Assembly (NCBI GenBank): GCA_903927615.1
Contig: CAIYNU010000029.1
Coordinates: 1-47,958, forward strand
From: an uncultured Rhodospirillales bacterium
GTDB lineage: Bacteria > Pseudomonadota > Alphaproteobacteria > Azospirillales > Azospirillaceae
Direction: 5' to 3'
DNA: 47,958 nucleotides
The translations under genes were made by a program, and so were the position numbers. Below, piece by piece: positions 17,409 through 25,995 of the stretch; within the stretch, counting starts at the first letter, position 1, and the number at the start of each line of letters is the position of its first letter. Under the pieces are notes generated by a model. That model saw nothing but the letters and a program-made list of their open reading frames with translations. It did no database searches and was not told the DNA's origin.

Positions 17409-17891
17409 ATGACCGGATCGGCCACTGTCAAACTGTTTGCCCTCGGATTGCTGGTTTCGGCCGCGGCGGGCTGTTCGCCCATCGTGGCGACCCACGGCAA
17501 TATCGTGGAGGCTGAACGCCTCGGCGAAATCCACGAAGGGACCAGCAACAAGAGCGATGTCGCCAACACCTTGGGGACGCCGACCGCTACCGGCACGCTC
17601 GATCCCAACACTTGGTACTATATCGGCCAGCGAACCGAAAAGGTGGCGTTCTTCGCGCCCGACGTGGTTGAGCGCAAGGTGGTAGTATTCCACTTTGACG
17701 AAAGCAGCGTCTTGCGCAAGATCGATCAGGTCGATCTTGCCGCCGGGCAAGACATCGACATCGTCTCCCGCACCACCCCGACGGCCGGTAAGGACCTGAG
17801 TTTCCTGGAGCAGATGCTGGGGAATGTCGGGCGTTTTTCCGGCGCCAAAAGCGGACCGGGCGGCCAGGGACCAGGGGCGCCGCACTCCTGA
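17409..17891 (+). CDS. bamE: Outer membrane assembly lipoprotein BamE (SmpA/OmlA)
   Basis: A lipoprotein of the BAM complex that helps fold beta-barrel proteins into the outer membrane. A lipoprotein signal precedes Cys22 (SAAAGC). The SmpA/OmlA domain follows: IHEGTSNKSDVANTLGTPTATGTLDPNTWYYIGQRTEKVAFFAPDVVERKVVVFHFDESSVLRKID, with the conserved TSNKxDVxxxLGTPT turn and WYYI strand. At 160 residues it is longer than E. coli BamE (113) through a C-terminal extension rich in Gly/Pro, normal in alphaproteobacteria. It is transcribed divergently from the bc1 chaperone gene. A GC hairpin follows directly after the stop. Confidence 0.92.
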   Translation: MTGSATVKLFALGLLVSAAAGCSPIVATHGNIVEAERLGEIHEGTSNKSDVANTLGTPTATGTLDPNTWYYIGQRTEKVAFFAPDVVERKVVVFHFDESSVLRKIDQVDLAAGQDIDIVSRTTPTAGKDLSFLEQMLGNVGRFSGAKSGPGGQGPGAPHS

Positions 17892-17912
17892 CCCCGAGGC
17901 AAGACCTCGGGG
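17892..17912. terminator. GC-rich hairpin between bamE and a convergent receiver gene
   Basis: A perfect 8-bp stem, CCCCGAGG (17892-17899) with CCTCGGGG (17905-17912), and loop CAAGA, starting immediately after the bamE stop. It lies between two convergent genes. No T-run on either strand, so it is a weak candidate for a bidirectional terminator. Confidence 0.4.
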
Positions 17913-17926
17913 CCTAGGCGTCGAGG

Positions 17927-18331
17927 TCAGTCGGGAAACAGGAAACGGTCAATCCGCTCGCGCAACGCCGGAAGCGTCGGGGGCTTGACCACAAAGGCGT
18001 TGACGCCCAGTGCCATGGCCTGTTTCACCACCTCCGACTCACTGTGTTTGGTGAGGAAGATTACCGGGGTCCGCGGGTTTCGAACCTCGGTGCTGGCGCG
18101 CAGTCGGGACAAAAAATCCATGCCGTTGACCGGTCGCATTTCCACGTCGCACACGACAATGTCGGGATGGCTGCGCTGGCATTCGCGTAGCCCGGCTTCG
18201 CCCTCTTCGGCCTCGCTGATTCGGCCGAAACCCAGTTGCCCCAACAACTGCACGACGGTCTTGCGCACGAACGCCTGATCCTCGATCACCACCACGCTAA
18301 ACGGCTGATAGTCTGCCCGACTTCTGTCCAT
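17927..18331 (-). CDS. Single-domain CheY-like response regulator
   Basis: A 134-residue stand-alone receiver domain. The phosphorylation pocket is complete: Glu17/Asp18 in VVVIEDQAF, Asp62 in IVVCDVEMRPVNGMDF, Thr94 in FLTKHS and Lys116 in FVVKPP. There is no output domain, as in CheY- or Sma0114-like phospho-carriers. The ATG at 18331 follows AGGGGGG with a 6-nt spacer; longer in-frame extensions upstream look non-coding (Pro/Gly/Arg-rich). No kinase is adjacent. The 288-nt gap to the divergent potF-like gene holds both promoters, but no clear boxes were identified. Confidence 0.9.
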   Translation of the reverse strand: MDRSRADYQPFSVVVIEDQAFVRKTVVQLLGQLGFGRISEAEEGEAGLRECQRSHPDIVVCDVEMRPVNGMDFLSRLRASTEVRNPRTPVIFLTKHSESEVVKQAMALGVNAFVVKPPTLPALRERIDRFLFPD

Positions 18332-18619
18332 CACATCCCCCCTTGTTGCTCGGCCTTTTGCTCGACCGGGACGATCGGTGCCGCTTCCCCCGCCCGGTTT
18401 GCCCGGCTTGGCGCCTATGGTGAACCAACCGCCCCGGGTTCGACAAGAGCCGATGAACCGAGTCTCTTGGCGGCTCCCGAATTCAGAAGCGCCCTGTTGG
18501 GATAGGCGGTTGACAACCTCCACCCTTACGGCTGCAATGCCGCTCATGGTCCGCTGGCTTGCCGGATGTCGCCGGTCTGCCGGACTTCAGTGCGTGCGTC
18601 GGACCCGAGGGACTTATCC

Positions 18620-19720
18620 TTGACCAAACCGATTGTCGCCTGCCTCTTGGGATTGTTCGCTTTGGTGTCGGGCGCCGACCCCGTCGCCGCGGAAGCGCCA
18701 AAGGTCGCCATCTATAACTGGAACGACTATATCGGAGCCGACACCCTCGAGACCTTCACCAAAGCCACCGGGCTTGAAACCACTTATGACGTCTACGACA
18801 GCCTGGAGACCTTGGAACAAAAGCTTCTGGTCGAGCATTCGGGATACGACGTGGTGGTGCCGACCGCCGAACCGACGCTGTCCCGTCTGATCCAGGCCCA
18901 GGCACTGCAAAAGCTCGACAAAAGCCGGATTCCCAACCTCAAGGCCCTGGATCCCGCCTTGATGCGGCTGGTGTCCGGCGCTGACCCCGGCAACGCCTAC
19001 GGCGTGATCTATCAGTGGGGCACCATCGGCCTTGGCGTCAATCCGGACCAGATCAAGGCGCTGCTGCCCGATGCTCCACTGGACAGTTGGGATCTTCTGT
19101 TCAAGCCCGAGATCGCCGCCAAGCTGGCGCCTTGCGGCATCACCCTTCTCGACTCCGAGATCGACGTCATTCCCACCGTCCTGCACACGCTCGGCCTTGA
19201 TCCCAATTCCGAGAAGCCCGAGGATTTGGAACGGGTCGAAGCCGTGCTGATGGCGCTGCGGCCCTACATCAAGGCCTTCGTCGCCGATCAGACCATCGAT
19301 ATGCTGGCCCGGGGCGAGGCCTGTCTGGCGTTTTCCTATAGCGGGGACGCGCTACAGGCCCGGGAACGCGCACAGGCGGCCGGCGGCACCCATCATGTGG
19401 CATACATCATCCCCAAGGAGGGCGCGGAGGTCTGGTTCGACACCCTGGCCATTCCCGCGGATGCCCCGAACCCTGCCGGCGCTTACGCCTTCATCAATCA
19501 TGTTTTGCGGCCCGAGGTGATGGCCGGCATCAGCAACACCGTTCATTACGCCAACGCCGTGCCGCAATCGCTGCCCATGCTCGCCCCTGCGGTGCGTGAT
19601 GATCCGGCGGTCTACCCGCCGGCCGAGATCAGCGCCAAATTTTTCACCGTGACCGCCATCAGTGCCGAGGGCGAAGCCGCCCGCGCCCGTCTGTGGGCCA
19701 GGATCAGGACCAAACCATGA
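18620..19720 (+). CDS. PotF/PotD-like periplasmic polyamine-binding protein
   Basis: A spermidine/putrescine-type ABC transporter solute-binding protein, about 366 residues, exported by a Sec signal (TKPIVACLLGLFALVSGADPVAA, cleavage near AEAPKV). The mature protein begins with the family's VAIYNWNDYIGADTLETFTKATGLETTYDVYDSLETLEQKLLVEHSGYDVVVPT, including the NWxxYI polyamine-site motif. GVIYQWGTIGLGVNPDQI and a C-terminal AYAFINHVLRPEVMAGISNTVHYANA block follow. A TTG start at 18620 is likely because GAGGGA lies 7 nt upstream and the signal peptide then begins correctly; an ATG at 18566 would add 18 residues. No permease or ATPase genes are near, so it is an orphan. Its stop overlaps the next gene (ATGA). 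Confidence 0.88.
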   Translation: MTKPIVACLLGLFALVSGADPVAAEAPKVAIYNWNDYIGADTLETFTKATGLETTYDVYDSLETLEQKLLVEHSGYDVVVPTAEPTLSRLIQAQALQKLDKSRIPNLKALDPALMRLVSGADPGNAYGVIYQWGTIGLGVNPDQIKALLPDAPLDSWDLLFKPEIAAKLAPCGITLLDSEIDVIPTVLHTLGLDPNSEKPEDLERVEAVLMALRPYIKAFVADQTIDMLARGEACLAFSYSGDALQARERAQAAGGTHHVAYIIPKEGAEVWFDTLAIPADAPNPAGAYAFINHVLRPEVMAGISNTVHYANAVPQSLPMLAPAVRDDPAVYPPAEISAKFFTVTAISAEGEAARARLWARIRTKP

Positions 19721-20409
19721 CTCGATGTCGCGCCACGGGGCCGTCGCCCCGCCGAATGCCGGAAGCCGTTGCCGCACGCGCCGCCGTAACGCTCTTGCTG
19801 ACCGTCGCACTGCCGGGATGTGCCTGGGTCAGCAGCGCGGAACCCGCCATCGATCCCAACGCGCCGCCCGTCACCATGCTCTATAGTCCCAACGGGGAGC
19901 CCCTGAACGGCGGTCCCTTGGGCAAGCCGACCTGCCGGGAGGCCCTGACCCGCTGGTTTGACCGCCTCGCCAGTTCCTCTGACCATGTGATCACCAACGC
20001 CGCCTTCCTGGCCGACGCAAGGACCCAGTTCCGGCGGATGGACATCGACGGCAATGGGTATCTGCTTCCCGAGGAGCTGGACCGGTTTCGTCTGCCCTAT
20101 CGCCAGCCGCTACCGCCCAGCCACCACCGCCACGGCGATGCCGGGGTCGGAGACGGAGCGGAAACCCCGCCGCATTCCGGCCGTCACCGGTCGTCGGACG
20201 GCTCGGATGCGGGGGCCGACGCCGGCCGCAGCCCGTCAGCCGAATCCCAACCCGATCCGGTGATGTCGGCCGACACCGACCTTGCCTCCAAAGTCACCCT
20301 CGACGCCTTCATGACCCAGTCGAGGGCGACCTTCGCGCGACTCGACGCGAACCACGACGGCCGCCTGTCCCAAGACGAGGTCTTGGGACTCTGCGAAGCC
20401 CGGAAATGA
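19717..20409 (+). CDS. EF-hand calcium-binding lipoprotein
   Basis: A 230-residue predicted lipoprotein: an Arg-rich start, hydrophobic AAVTLLLTVALPG and lipidation Cys35. It carries two complete canonical EF-hand loops, Asp109-Glu120 (DIDGNGYLLPEE) and Asp210-Glu221 (DANHDGRLSQDE), each with acidic residues at loop positions 1, 3, 5 (Asn or Asp) and 12. They are separated by a His/Ser/Asp-rich disordered segment (about 130-185). Two cysteines, at about 73 and 226, could form a disulfide. The start overlaps the potF-like stop (ATGA), so it is translationally coupled to that gene. I do not recognise a named family. A role in calcium-dependent sensing or stabilisation at the envelope is inference. 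Confidence 0.85.
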   Translation: MTRCRATGPSPRRMPEAVAARAAVTLLLTVALPGCAWVSSAEPAIDPNAPPVTMLYSPNGEPLNGGPLGKPTCREALTRWFDRLASSSDHVITNAAFLADARTQFRRMDIDGNGYLLPEELDRFRLPYRQPLPPSHHRHGDAGVGDGAETPPHSGRHRSSDGSDAGADAGRSPSAESQPDPVMSADTDLASKVTLDAFMTQSRATFARLDANHDGRLSQDEVLGLCEARK

Positions 20410-20458
20410 AGTCGGGTCAGCGACTCGGGACCGGATCAGTCGGCCGCCGCCCCGCCGT

Positions 20459-21418
20459 TCAGGCCCGCAGCAGCCGGGGACGCAACGGGACCTGACGGCG
20501 GATGACCTCGTCCTCCTGACACCTGCGGCCATAGGCGACCGCAACCGCCGCCGCCGCCCGCGCATTGGCCGTCACCAAGGCCAGATTGGCCGCCACCGTC
20601 CGTCCCTGGCTTTGTTCGGCCAAGCGGGACAACAGGAACGGCGTCACCGCCGGGCCGGTGATGCCCCGGGCCGTCGCCTCGGCCAGGGCCGGGGCCAGGA
20701 GTCCATCGACGTCCGCCGCCGACAGGGCGTCGGCCGGCGGAATCGGGGTCGCGACCACCACGCCGCCGTTCGGGTCCAGCAGCCAGCGCATCCGCAACAC
20801 CCGTGCCACCGTTTCGGCATCGGCGCAGGGGTGGGAAACCGGCAGCCCGCTGTCCCGAACGAAGAACGCCGGAAAGCTCGAGGTGCCGAGACCAAGCACC
20901 GGGACTCCCCGGGTTTCGAGATACTCCAGGGTTTTGGGCAGGTCGAGCATCGACTTGGCGCCCGCACAGACCACGGCGACTCCGGTGCGCGCCAGTTCTT
21001 CCAGGTCGGGAGAGATATCGAAACTGCACTCGGCGCCCCGATGAACGCCGCCGATCCCGCCGGTCGCAAAAACCCGAATGCCCGCCAGCGCCGCACAAAT
21101 CATGGTCGCCGCAACGGTGGTGGCACCATCGCCGCCACAGGCCAGCGCCACCGGCAGGTCGCGCCGACTGAGCTTGGGCACCGGCGGTTCGGCGACCAAC
21201 CGGGCCAGGTCGTCGTCGGACAGCCCGATGCGGATGCGGCCATCCAGCACCGCGATGGTCGCCGGCGTGGCACCGCTGGCCCGGACCACGGCCTCGACCG
21301 CCCGGGCCGTCTGTGCCGCCACCGGTCGCGGCAGGCCGTGGGCGATGATCGTCGATTCCAGCGCCACCACCGGCCGTCGATCCGCCAGGGCTTCCGCAAC
21401 CTCGGAGTCGACGGACAT
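20459..21418 (-). CDS. psuG: Pseudouridine-5'-phosphate glycosidase
   Basis: Splits pseudouridine 5'-phosphate to uracil and ribose 5-phosphate (reversibly). Family motifs: VVALESTIIAHGLPRP, TIAVLDGRIRIGLSDDDLARL, ACGGDGATTVAATMICAALAGIRVFATGGIGGVHRGAE, VVCAGAKSMLDLPKTLEYLETRGVPVLGLGTSSFPAFF, and GITGPAVTPFLL. About 319 residues matches the family (~310). ATG 21418 gives the expected N-terminus; GTG codons at 21442 and 21445 are alternatives. It follows apt by about 60 nt on the same strand, a salvage pairing. The pseudouridine kinase that usually accompanies it (psuK) is not here. Confidence 0.93.
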   Translation of the reverse strand: MSVDSEVAEALADRRPVVALESTIIAHGLPRPVAAQTARAVEAVVRASGATPATIAVLDGRIRIGLSDDDLARLVAEPPVPKLSRRDLPVALACGGDGATTVAATMICAALAGIRVFATGGIGGVHRGAECSFDISPDLEELARTGVAVVCAGAKSMLDLPKTLEYLETRGVPVLGLGTSSFPAFFVRDSGLPVSHPCADAETVARVLRMRWLLDPNGGVVVATPIPPADALSAADVDGLLAPALAEATARGITGPAVTPFLLSRLAEQSQGRTVAANLALVTANARAAAAVAVAYGRRCQEDEVIRRQVPLRPRLLRA

Positions 21419-21479
21419 CTGCCCGTGAAGGCCGCTCCTCACCACCGGACGCCCCCGGCCCGCGCGTGCCCGGCTCGGA

Positions 21480-21995
21480 TCATTCGTCGTAGCTCATCAG
21501 CGAGACACACGGCACGTCCAGCCGCTCGCGACCCTTGAGGAAGGTCAGTTCGATCAACACCCCAACCGCCCGGACATCGGCACCAACGCTGCGCAACAGC
21601 GTCACCGCGGCATTGACCGTCCCCCCGGTCGCCAGCAAATCATCGAGCACCACCACCCGTTGCCCGGCTTTGACGGCATCGGCCTGAATTTCGATGATGT
21701 CCGAGCCATATTCCAAGTCGTAGGTGTGGCTGATGGTGGCGCCCGGCAACTTGCCGCGCTTGCGCACCATCACGAAGCCGCAGCCCAAGGCCAGCGCCAG
21801 CGGCGCCGCCACCAGGAAGCCCCGCGACTCGATCCCCACCAGCAGATCCGGCTTGTGTTCTCCCAAGGCATCGGCCAACTGCCGCACCGCCTCCCGCCAA
21901 GCCCCGGTATGAGCCAGGAGCGGACAGATGTCGTAGAAGAGAATCCCCGGCTTGGGAAAGTCCGGAACGCTGCGAATGTGGTCCTTAAGATTCAT
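21480..21995 (-). CDS. apt: Adenine phosphoribosyltransferase
   Basis: Purine salvage enzyme converting adenine and PRPP to AMP in the cytoplasm. At 171 residues it is full length. It has the N-terminal [21 protein letters not shown], the [11 protein letters not shown]-type segment, VRKRGKLPG and the PRPP-binding loop [13 protein letters not shown] (about 114-126). GGGAG lies 8 nt before the ATG. It is probably co-transcribed with psuG. Confidence 0.96.
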   Translation of the reverse strand: MNLKDHIRSVPDFPKPGILFYDICPLLAHTGAWREAVRQLADALGEHKPDLLVGIESRGFLVAAPLALALGCGFVMVRKRGKLPGATISHTYDLEYGSDIIEIQADAVKAGQRVVVLDDLLATGGTVNAAVTLLRSVGADVRAVGVLIELTFLKGRERLDVPCVSLMSYDE

Positions 21996-22215
21996 GGCGG
22001 AACTCCCGTGACTGGTCGGGGGGAAGGCAGCAGGCGCGGCATCCTAGCCACCGGCCCGGCCCCGCGCAACGCCCGAACGCCTTTCAAGAATGATGTGGGC
22101 ACCACCCCGGGAGCCGATCGGCAACAGGGAGATCGGAACCGCCCGGAACCAGACCATCGATACACACTTGGTTTGGTGATCAGAAAGGGGGTATCCGGTG
22201 GTCTCGGTCTGATGA

Positions 22216-22338
22216 GCCACGCGCCTTCCCTGTGAGCCCGTCAGCGATGCTGTGGCGACCGCCTTGACTCATGGGCGTGAGGTACGGGATATGATCGACG
22301 ACGGCCTCGCCGAACTGAAGCGAGCACCACTGACATGA
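22216..22338 (+). other. Short open stub overlapping the DUF3037 start
   Basis: An open frame of 40 codons with no upstream start of its own that I can defend. It follows tandem TGA stops at 22210-22215 and ends in a TGA that overlaps the DUF3037 ATG as ATGA. Its last part ([20 protein letters not shown]) has protein-like, high-GC3 codon use. It could be a tiny coupled leader peptide or the C-terminal remnant of a lost partner gene; a possible GTG start lies at 22252. The rest of the 339-nt gap from apt (21996-22334) shows no other gene and no clear promoter; TTGACT (22264) and TATGAT (22290) are 20 nt apart, too far for a good promoter. Confidence 0.3.
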
Positions 22339-22781
22339 ACGCCAAACGAACCTATTCATATGTTCTGCTGCGCTACCGACATGACCCGGTCGCAGGCGAG
22401 TTCGTCAATGTCGGAGTCGTTGTTCATGAGCCTGAATCTGGCTTCCTGGGTGTCAAAGTTCGCCACACAACCGACCGCTTGTGGAAATTTTTTCCCGATA
22501 TTGATACAGACATCGTCAAGGAAACTCTTATAAATATAGAGATGTCAATCAACTCTTCGTCATATTTATGGGCCAGAAATCCGATCGAACAACCGAGAGA
22601 CGCGCGAGCGATTGCAACCAAGATTCTTCCTGACGACGACTCTTGCTTTATCTGCGCTCCTGCGAGCGGCTCCGGCGTTACGGCCGATCCCACAGAGACA
22701 CTTAATAAGCTATATTCGCGCTTTGTGGGACGCTATGATGACCGGCCTCGGGAGCAGCCTGGCTCTGAACTCCGCACTTAA
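22335..22781 (+). CDS. DUF3037 domain protein
   Basis: A 148-residue protein of unknown function. It begins [48 protein letters not shown], the DUF3037 hallmark ([23 protein letters not shown]), and has the C-terminal [18 protein letters not shown]. Length and ends suggest a complete domain. The codons are more AT-rich than the neighbours (for example the stretch 22480-22570 with TTT, ATA and AAA), a sign of acquired DNA. In other genomes, as I recall, DUF3037 genes are often next to HipA-like kinase genes; none is present here. It lies 121 nt upstream of trpB. Confidence 0.82.
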   Translation: MNAKRTYSYVLLRYRHDPVAGEFVNVGVVVHEPESGFLGVKVRHTTDRLWKFFPDIDTDIVKETLINIEMSINSSSYLWARNPIEQPRDARAIATKILPDDDSCFICAPASGSGVTADPTETLNKLYSRFVGRYDDRPREQPGSELRT

Positions 22782-22902
22782 GGCCACCAGCGAACGCGCG
22801 CCGAAGGCGAACGCCTCTTGGAAACCGACCCCAGCCCGGTTATGGTGGCGACCGTGGGACCGGGACTTGGCGAGCCCGGCGGGACGTGACTTTACGGACA
22901 TC

Positions 22903-24111
22903 ATGCAGCGCAACACCTATCGCGCCGGCCCGGACGAGCGTGGTCATTTCGGAATCCATGGGGGTCGGTTCGTCGCCGAAACCCTGATGCCGTTGGTCCT
23001 CGATGTCGAGCGAGCTTACGCCGCGGCACAGGCCGACCCGGCTTTCGACCGCGAATTGCAATATTATCTGACTCACTATGTCGGCCGGCCAAGCCCGCTC
23101 TATTTTGCCGAGCGGCTAACCAAAGCCCTGGGTGGTGCCCGGATCTACCTCAAGCGAGAAGAGCTGAACCACACCGGCGCCCACAAGATCAACAATTGCA
23201 TGGGCCAAATACTGCTGGCCCGACGCATGGGCAAGCGGCGCATCATCGCCGAAACCGGGGCGGGCCAGCACGGGGTGGCCACCGCCACCGTCTGCGCGCT
23301 CTTCGATCTGCCCTGCACGGTCTATATGGGCGAAGTGGACATCGAGCGCCAGAAGCCCAACGTCTTCCGCATGCGGCTGTTGGGGGCCGAAGTCAAACCG
23401 GTGACGTCGGGGTCGCGCACGCTCAAGGACGCCATGAACGAGGCGTTGCGTGACTGGGTTACCAACGTCGACTCCACCTACTACCTGATCGGCACCGTCG
23501 CCGGCCCCCATCCCTACCCGATGATGGTCCGCAACTTTCAGGCGGTGATCGGCGAAGAAGTGCGCACCCAGCTTCAGGCGGCCGAAGGCCGGTTGCCCGA
23601 CAGCCTGGTCGCCTGCATCGGCGGCGGCTCCAACGCCATGGGCCTGTTTTATCCCTTTCTCGACGACCCTTCGGTGGCGATGGTGGGCGTCGAAGCCGCA
23701 GGCCTGGGCCTGGACACCGGCCAGCACGCCGCCTCCCTGGCGGGTGGAGCGCCCGGGGTGCTCCACGGCAACCGGACCTACCTGCTCCAGGATGGCGACG
23801 GCCAGATTCTCGAGGGCCACTCGATTTCCGCCGGCCTCGATTATCCCGGGGTCGGCCCCGAGCATGCCTGGTTGCACGATGTCGGCCGCGTCCGCTACGA
23901 GTCGGCCACCGATGCCGAGGCCCTGGAGGCCTTCAAGCTGTGCGCCCGCACCGAGGGCATCCTGCCGGCCCTCGAACCCGCCCACGCGCTGGCCCATGTG
24001 ATCAAGGCCGCGCCGACGTTGCCCACCGATCACGTGCTGGTGATGAGTCTGTCCGGGCGGGGCGACAAGGACATCTTCACGGTTGCGTCGGCCCTGGGAG
24101 TAGAGATGTGA
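22903..24111 (+). CDS. trpB: Tryptophan synthase beta chain
   Basis: PLP enzyme that condenses indole with serine to form tryptophan, in an alpha2-beta2 complex with TrpA. At 402 residues it is full length. The start [19 protein letters not shown], the PLP-lysine motif HTGAHKINN (Lys95), [19 protein letters not shown], and the phosphate-binding [10 protein letters not shown] are all present. The ATG at 22903 is chosen by family N-terminus; the frame stays open for about 97 codons upstream but that part does not resemble TrpB. Only weak ribosome-binding sequence precedes it. The stop overlaps the trpA GTG (GTGA). trpF, often directly upstream in relatives, is absent and a DUF3037 gene takes that place. 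Confidence 0.96.
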   Translation: MQRNTYRAGPDERGHFGIHGGRFVAETLMPLVLDVERAYAAAQADPAFDRELQYYLTHYVGRPSPLYFAERLTKALGGARIYLKREELNHTGAHKINNCMGQILLARRMGKRRIIAETGAGQHGVATATVCALFDLPCTVYMGEVDIERQKPNVFRMRLLGAEVKPVTSGSRTLKDAMNEALRDWVTNVDSTYYLIGTVAGPHPYPMMVRNFQAVIGEEVRTQLQAAEGRLPDSLVACIGGGSNAMGLFYPFLDDPSVAMVGVEAAGLGLDTGQHAASLAGGAPGVLHGNRTYLLQDGDGQILEGHSISAGLDYPGVGPEHAWLHDVGRVRYESATDAEALEAFKLCARTEGILPALEPAHALAHVIKAAPTLPTDHVLVMSLSGRGDKDIFTVASALGVEM

Positions 24112-24950
24112 GCGCCCGTCCTGCATCCGGTCGCATCGGCCGCCGTTTCGCTGCCCTGGGCGCCGAAGGGCGCGCGGCCCTCGTCACCTTCGTGACCGCA
24201 GGCGATCCCGACGCCGGAACCAGCCTGGCGCTGCTTCGCGGACTGCCGGCCGCCGGGGCCGACCTGATCGAGATCGGGATGCCCTTCACCGATCCCATGG
24301 CCGACGGTCCGGCGATCCAGGCGGCATCCTTGCGGGCCCTGGCCGGTGGCGCGACCCTGGCAACGACCCTGGCGCTGGTTCGGGCCTTCCGGGATGGCGA
24401 TGACGCCACACCGGTGATTCTGATGGGCTATTACAACCCGATTTACCGGTTTGGCGTCGATCATTTTCTGGTCGAGGCGGCAGCCGCCGGCGTCGACGGT
24501 CTGATCGTGGTCGACCTGCCGCCCGAAGAGGACGACGAGTTGTGCCTGCCGGCCCTGGCCGCCGGACTGAACTTTATTCGTCTGGCCACCCCCACCACCG
24601 ACGACGCCCGATTGCCGGCGGTGTTGCGTCATACCTCGGGGTTCGTTTATTACGTTTCCATTGCCGGTATCACCGGAACTGCCGCCGCATCGGACCACGC
24701 CATCAGTACGGCGGTGGACCGGTTGCGCCGTCATACTGACCTGCCAATCGCCGTGGGCTTCGGGATCACCACCCCCGAACAGGCTGCCGCGGTCGCTCGG
24801 GTCGCCGACGCCGCCGTGGTCGGATCGGCCATCGTCAGTCGCCTGGCCGCCGCCCTGAACGACCGGGGCCAGCCTGAACCCGGCTTGGTTGACCATGTGC
24901 TGGCTCTGGTCAGCCGTTTGGCCACTGGGGTCCGCACGGCGCGGCGCTGA
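24108..24950 (+). CDS. trpA: Tryptophan synthase alpha chain
   Basis: Cleaves indole-3-glycerol phosphate to indole and glyceraldehyde 3-phosphate, channelled to TrpB. A 280-residue TIM barrel with the catalytic acids in the expected spacing: Glu55 in LIEIGMPF and Asp66 in [40 protein letters not shown] and [11 protein letters not shown] follow. It starts at a GTG overlapping the trpB stop by 4 nt, so translation is coupled. accD follows 47 nt downstream. Confidence 0.96.
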   Translation: MSARPASGRIGRRFAALGAEGRAALVTFVTAGDPDAGTSLALLRGLPAAGADLIEIGMPFTDPMADGPAIQAASLRALAGGATLATTLALVRAFRDGDDATPVILMGYYNPIYRFGVDHFLVEAAAAGVDGLIVVDLPPEEDDELCLPALAAGLNFIRLATPTTDDARLPAVLRHTSGFVYYVSIAGITGTAAASDHAISTAVDRLRRHTDLPIAVGFGITTPEQAAAVARVADAAVVGSAIVSRLAAALNDRGQPEPGLVDHVLALVSRLATGVRTARR

Positions 24951-24997
24951 TCGCCGATCTTCAGGACCATGCCACGCAAGAGCGCGAGGGACACCGC

Positions 24998-25984
24998 ATG
25001 AACTGGCTCAATAACTATGTCCGGCCAAAAATTCGCGCCCTGGTAGCGCCGCGCGAAGTGCCGGAAAATCTTTGGCACAAATGCCCAAGCTGCGAGGCCA
25101 TGATCTTCCATCGGGAACTGGAAGAAAATCTCCATGTCTGTCAGCATTGCGGCTTTCACATGCGCCTGGACCCGGACCGGCGCCTGAGCATCCTGTTCGA
25201 TAATGGCCATTATCAGGTGGTCGAACTGCCCAAGACGCCGGTCGACCCGCTCAAGTTCCGCGACACCAAGCGTTACGCCGACCGCCTGAAAGAGGCGCAG
25301 GCCAAGGCCCAGCGCGCCGATGCGATCATCGTGGCCTTCGGTAAGATGGCTGGGATGGATGTGGTGATTGCCGCGTTCGACTTCCGCTTCATGGGCGGTT
25401 CCATGGGCATCGGCGTCGGCGAAGGCCTGTTGTCGGCGGCCAGGCTGGCGGTCCTCCAAGAGGCGCCGCTGATCGTGGTCCCGGCCTCGGGCGGGGCGCG
25501 CATGCAGGAAGGCATTCTGTCGTTGATGCAGATGCCGCGCACGGTCATTGCCGTGGAAATGGTGAAAGAGGCAGGCCTGCCTTATATCGTGGTGCTCACC
25601 GACCCGACCACCGGCGGCGTCACCGCTTCGTTTGCGATGTTGGGCGATATCCAGATCGCCGAGCAGGGGGCGCAAATCGGTTTTGCCGGCGCCCGGGTCA
25701 TTGAGGACACCATCCGCGAAACGCTCCCCGAAGGCTTCCAGCGTTCCGAGTATTTGCTGGAGCACGGGATGGTCGATATGGTGGTGCATCGCAAGAACTT
25801 GCGGTCCACCCTGGTGCGGGTGCTGCACCTGTTGCGCCATCCCGGCCCGTCCGCCGAAGTGGTGGTGTTGCCGGCCCCCGACACCAACGCGGTTCCGAAA
25901 TTGGGCTACGCACCGACCACACCAAAGCGCGACCCGGCCCCAACGGCGCCGGCCGGAACCGGCCCCCAATCCGGTAGCGACTGA
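24998..25984 (+). CDS. accD: Acetyl-CoA carboxylase carboxyltransferase beta subunit
   Basis: With AccA it transfers carboxyl from carboxy-biotin to acetyl-CoA, giving malonyl-CoA. A 328-residue protein with the N-terminal zinc ribbon (Cys29/Cys32 in CPSC and Cys48/Cys51 in CQHC) followed by the crotonase-fold domain: DFRFMGGSMGIGVGEGL, VPASGGARMQEGILSLMQM, VLTDPTTGGVTASFAMLGD and IGFAGARVIEDTIRETLPEGFQ. The C-terminal 30 residues are Pro/Ala-rich. GAGGGA precedes the ATG. The order trpB-trpA-accD-folC is widely conserved in alphaproteobacteria. Confidence 0.97.
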   Translation: MNWLNNYVRPKIRALVAPREVPENLWHKCPSCEAMIFHRELEENLHVCQHCGFHMRLDPDRRLSILFDNGHYQVVELPKTPVDPLKFRDTKRYADRLKEAQAKAQRADAIIVAFGKMAGMDVVIAAFDFRFMGGSMGIGVGEGLLSAARLAVLQEAPLIVVPASGGARMQEGILSLMQMPRTVIAVEMVKEAGLPYIVVLTDPTTGGVTASFAMLGDIQIAEQGAQIGFAGARVIEDTIRETLPEGFQRSEYLLEHGMVDMVVHRKNLRSTLVRVLHLLRHPGPSAEVVVLPAPDTNAVPKLGYAPTTPKRDPAPTAPAGTGPQSGSD

Positions 25985-25995
25985 GCGCTATTGCC

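Noticed and set aside
22816-22857. Four Trp codons in about 13 codons (TGG at 22819, 22843, 22846, 22855) upstream of trpB, like a trp leader peptide
   Set aside because: The frame has no start signal and no stop before trpB, being open into TrpB itself, and no paired terminator/antiterminator stems were seen. Chance TGG in GC-rich DNA is enough.
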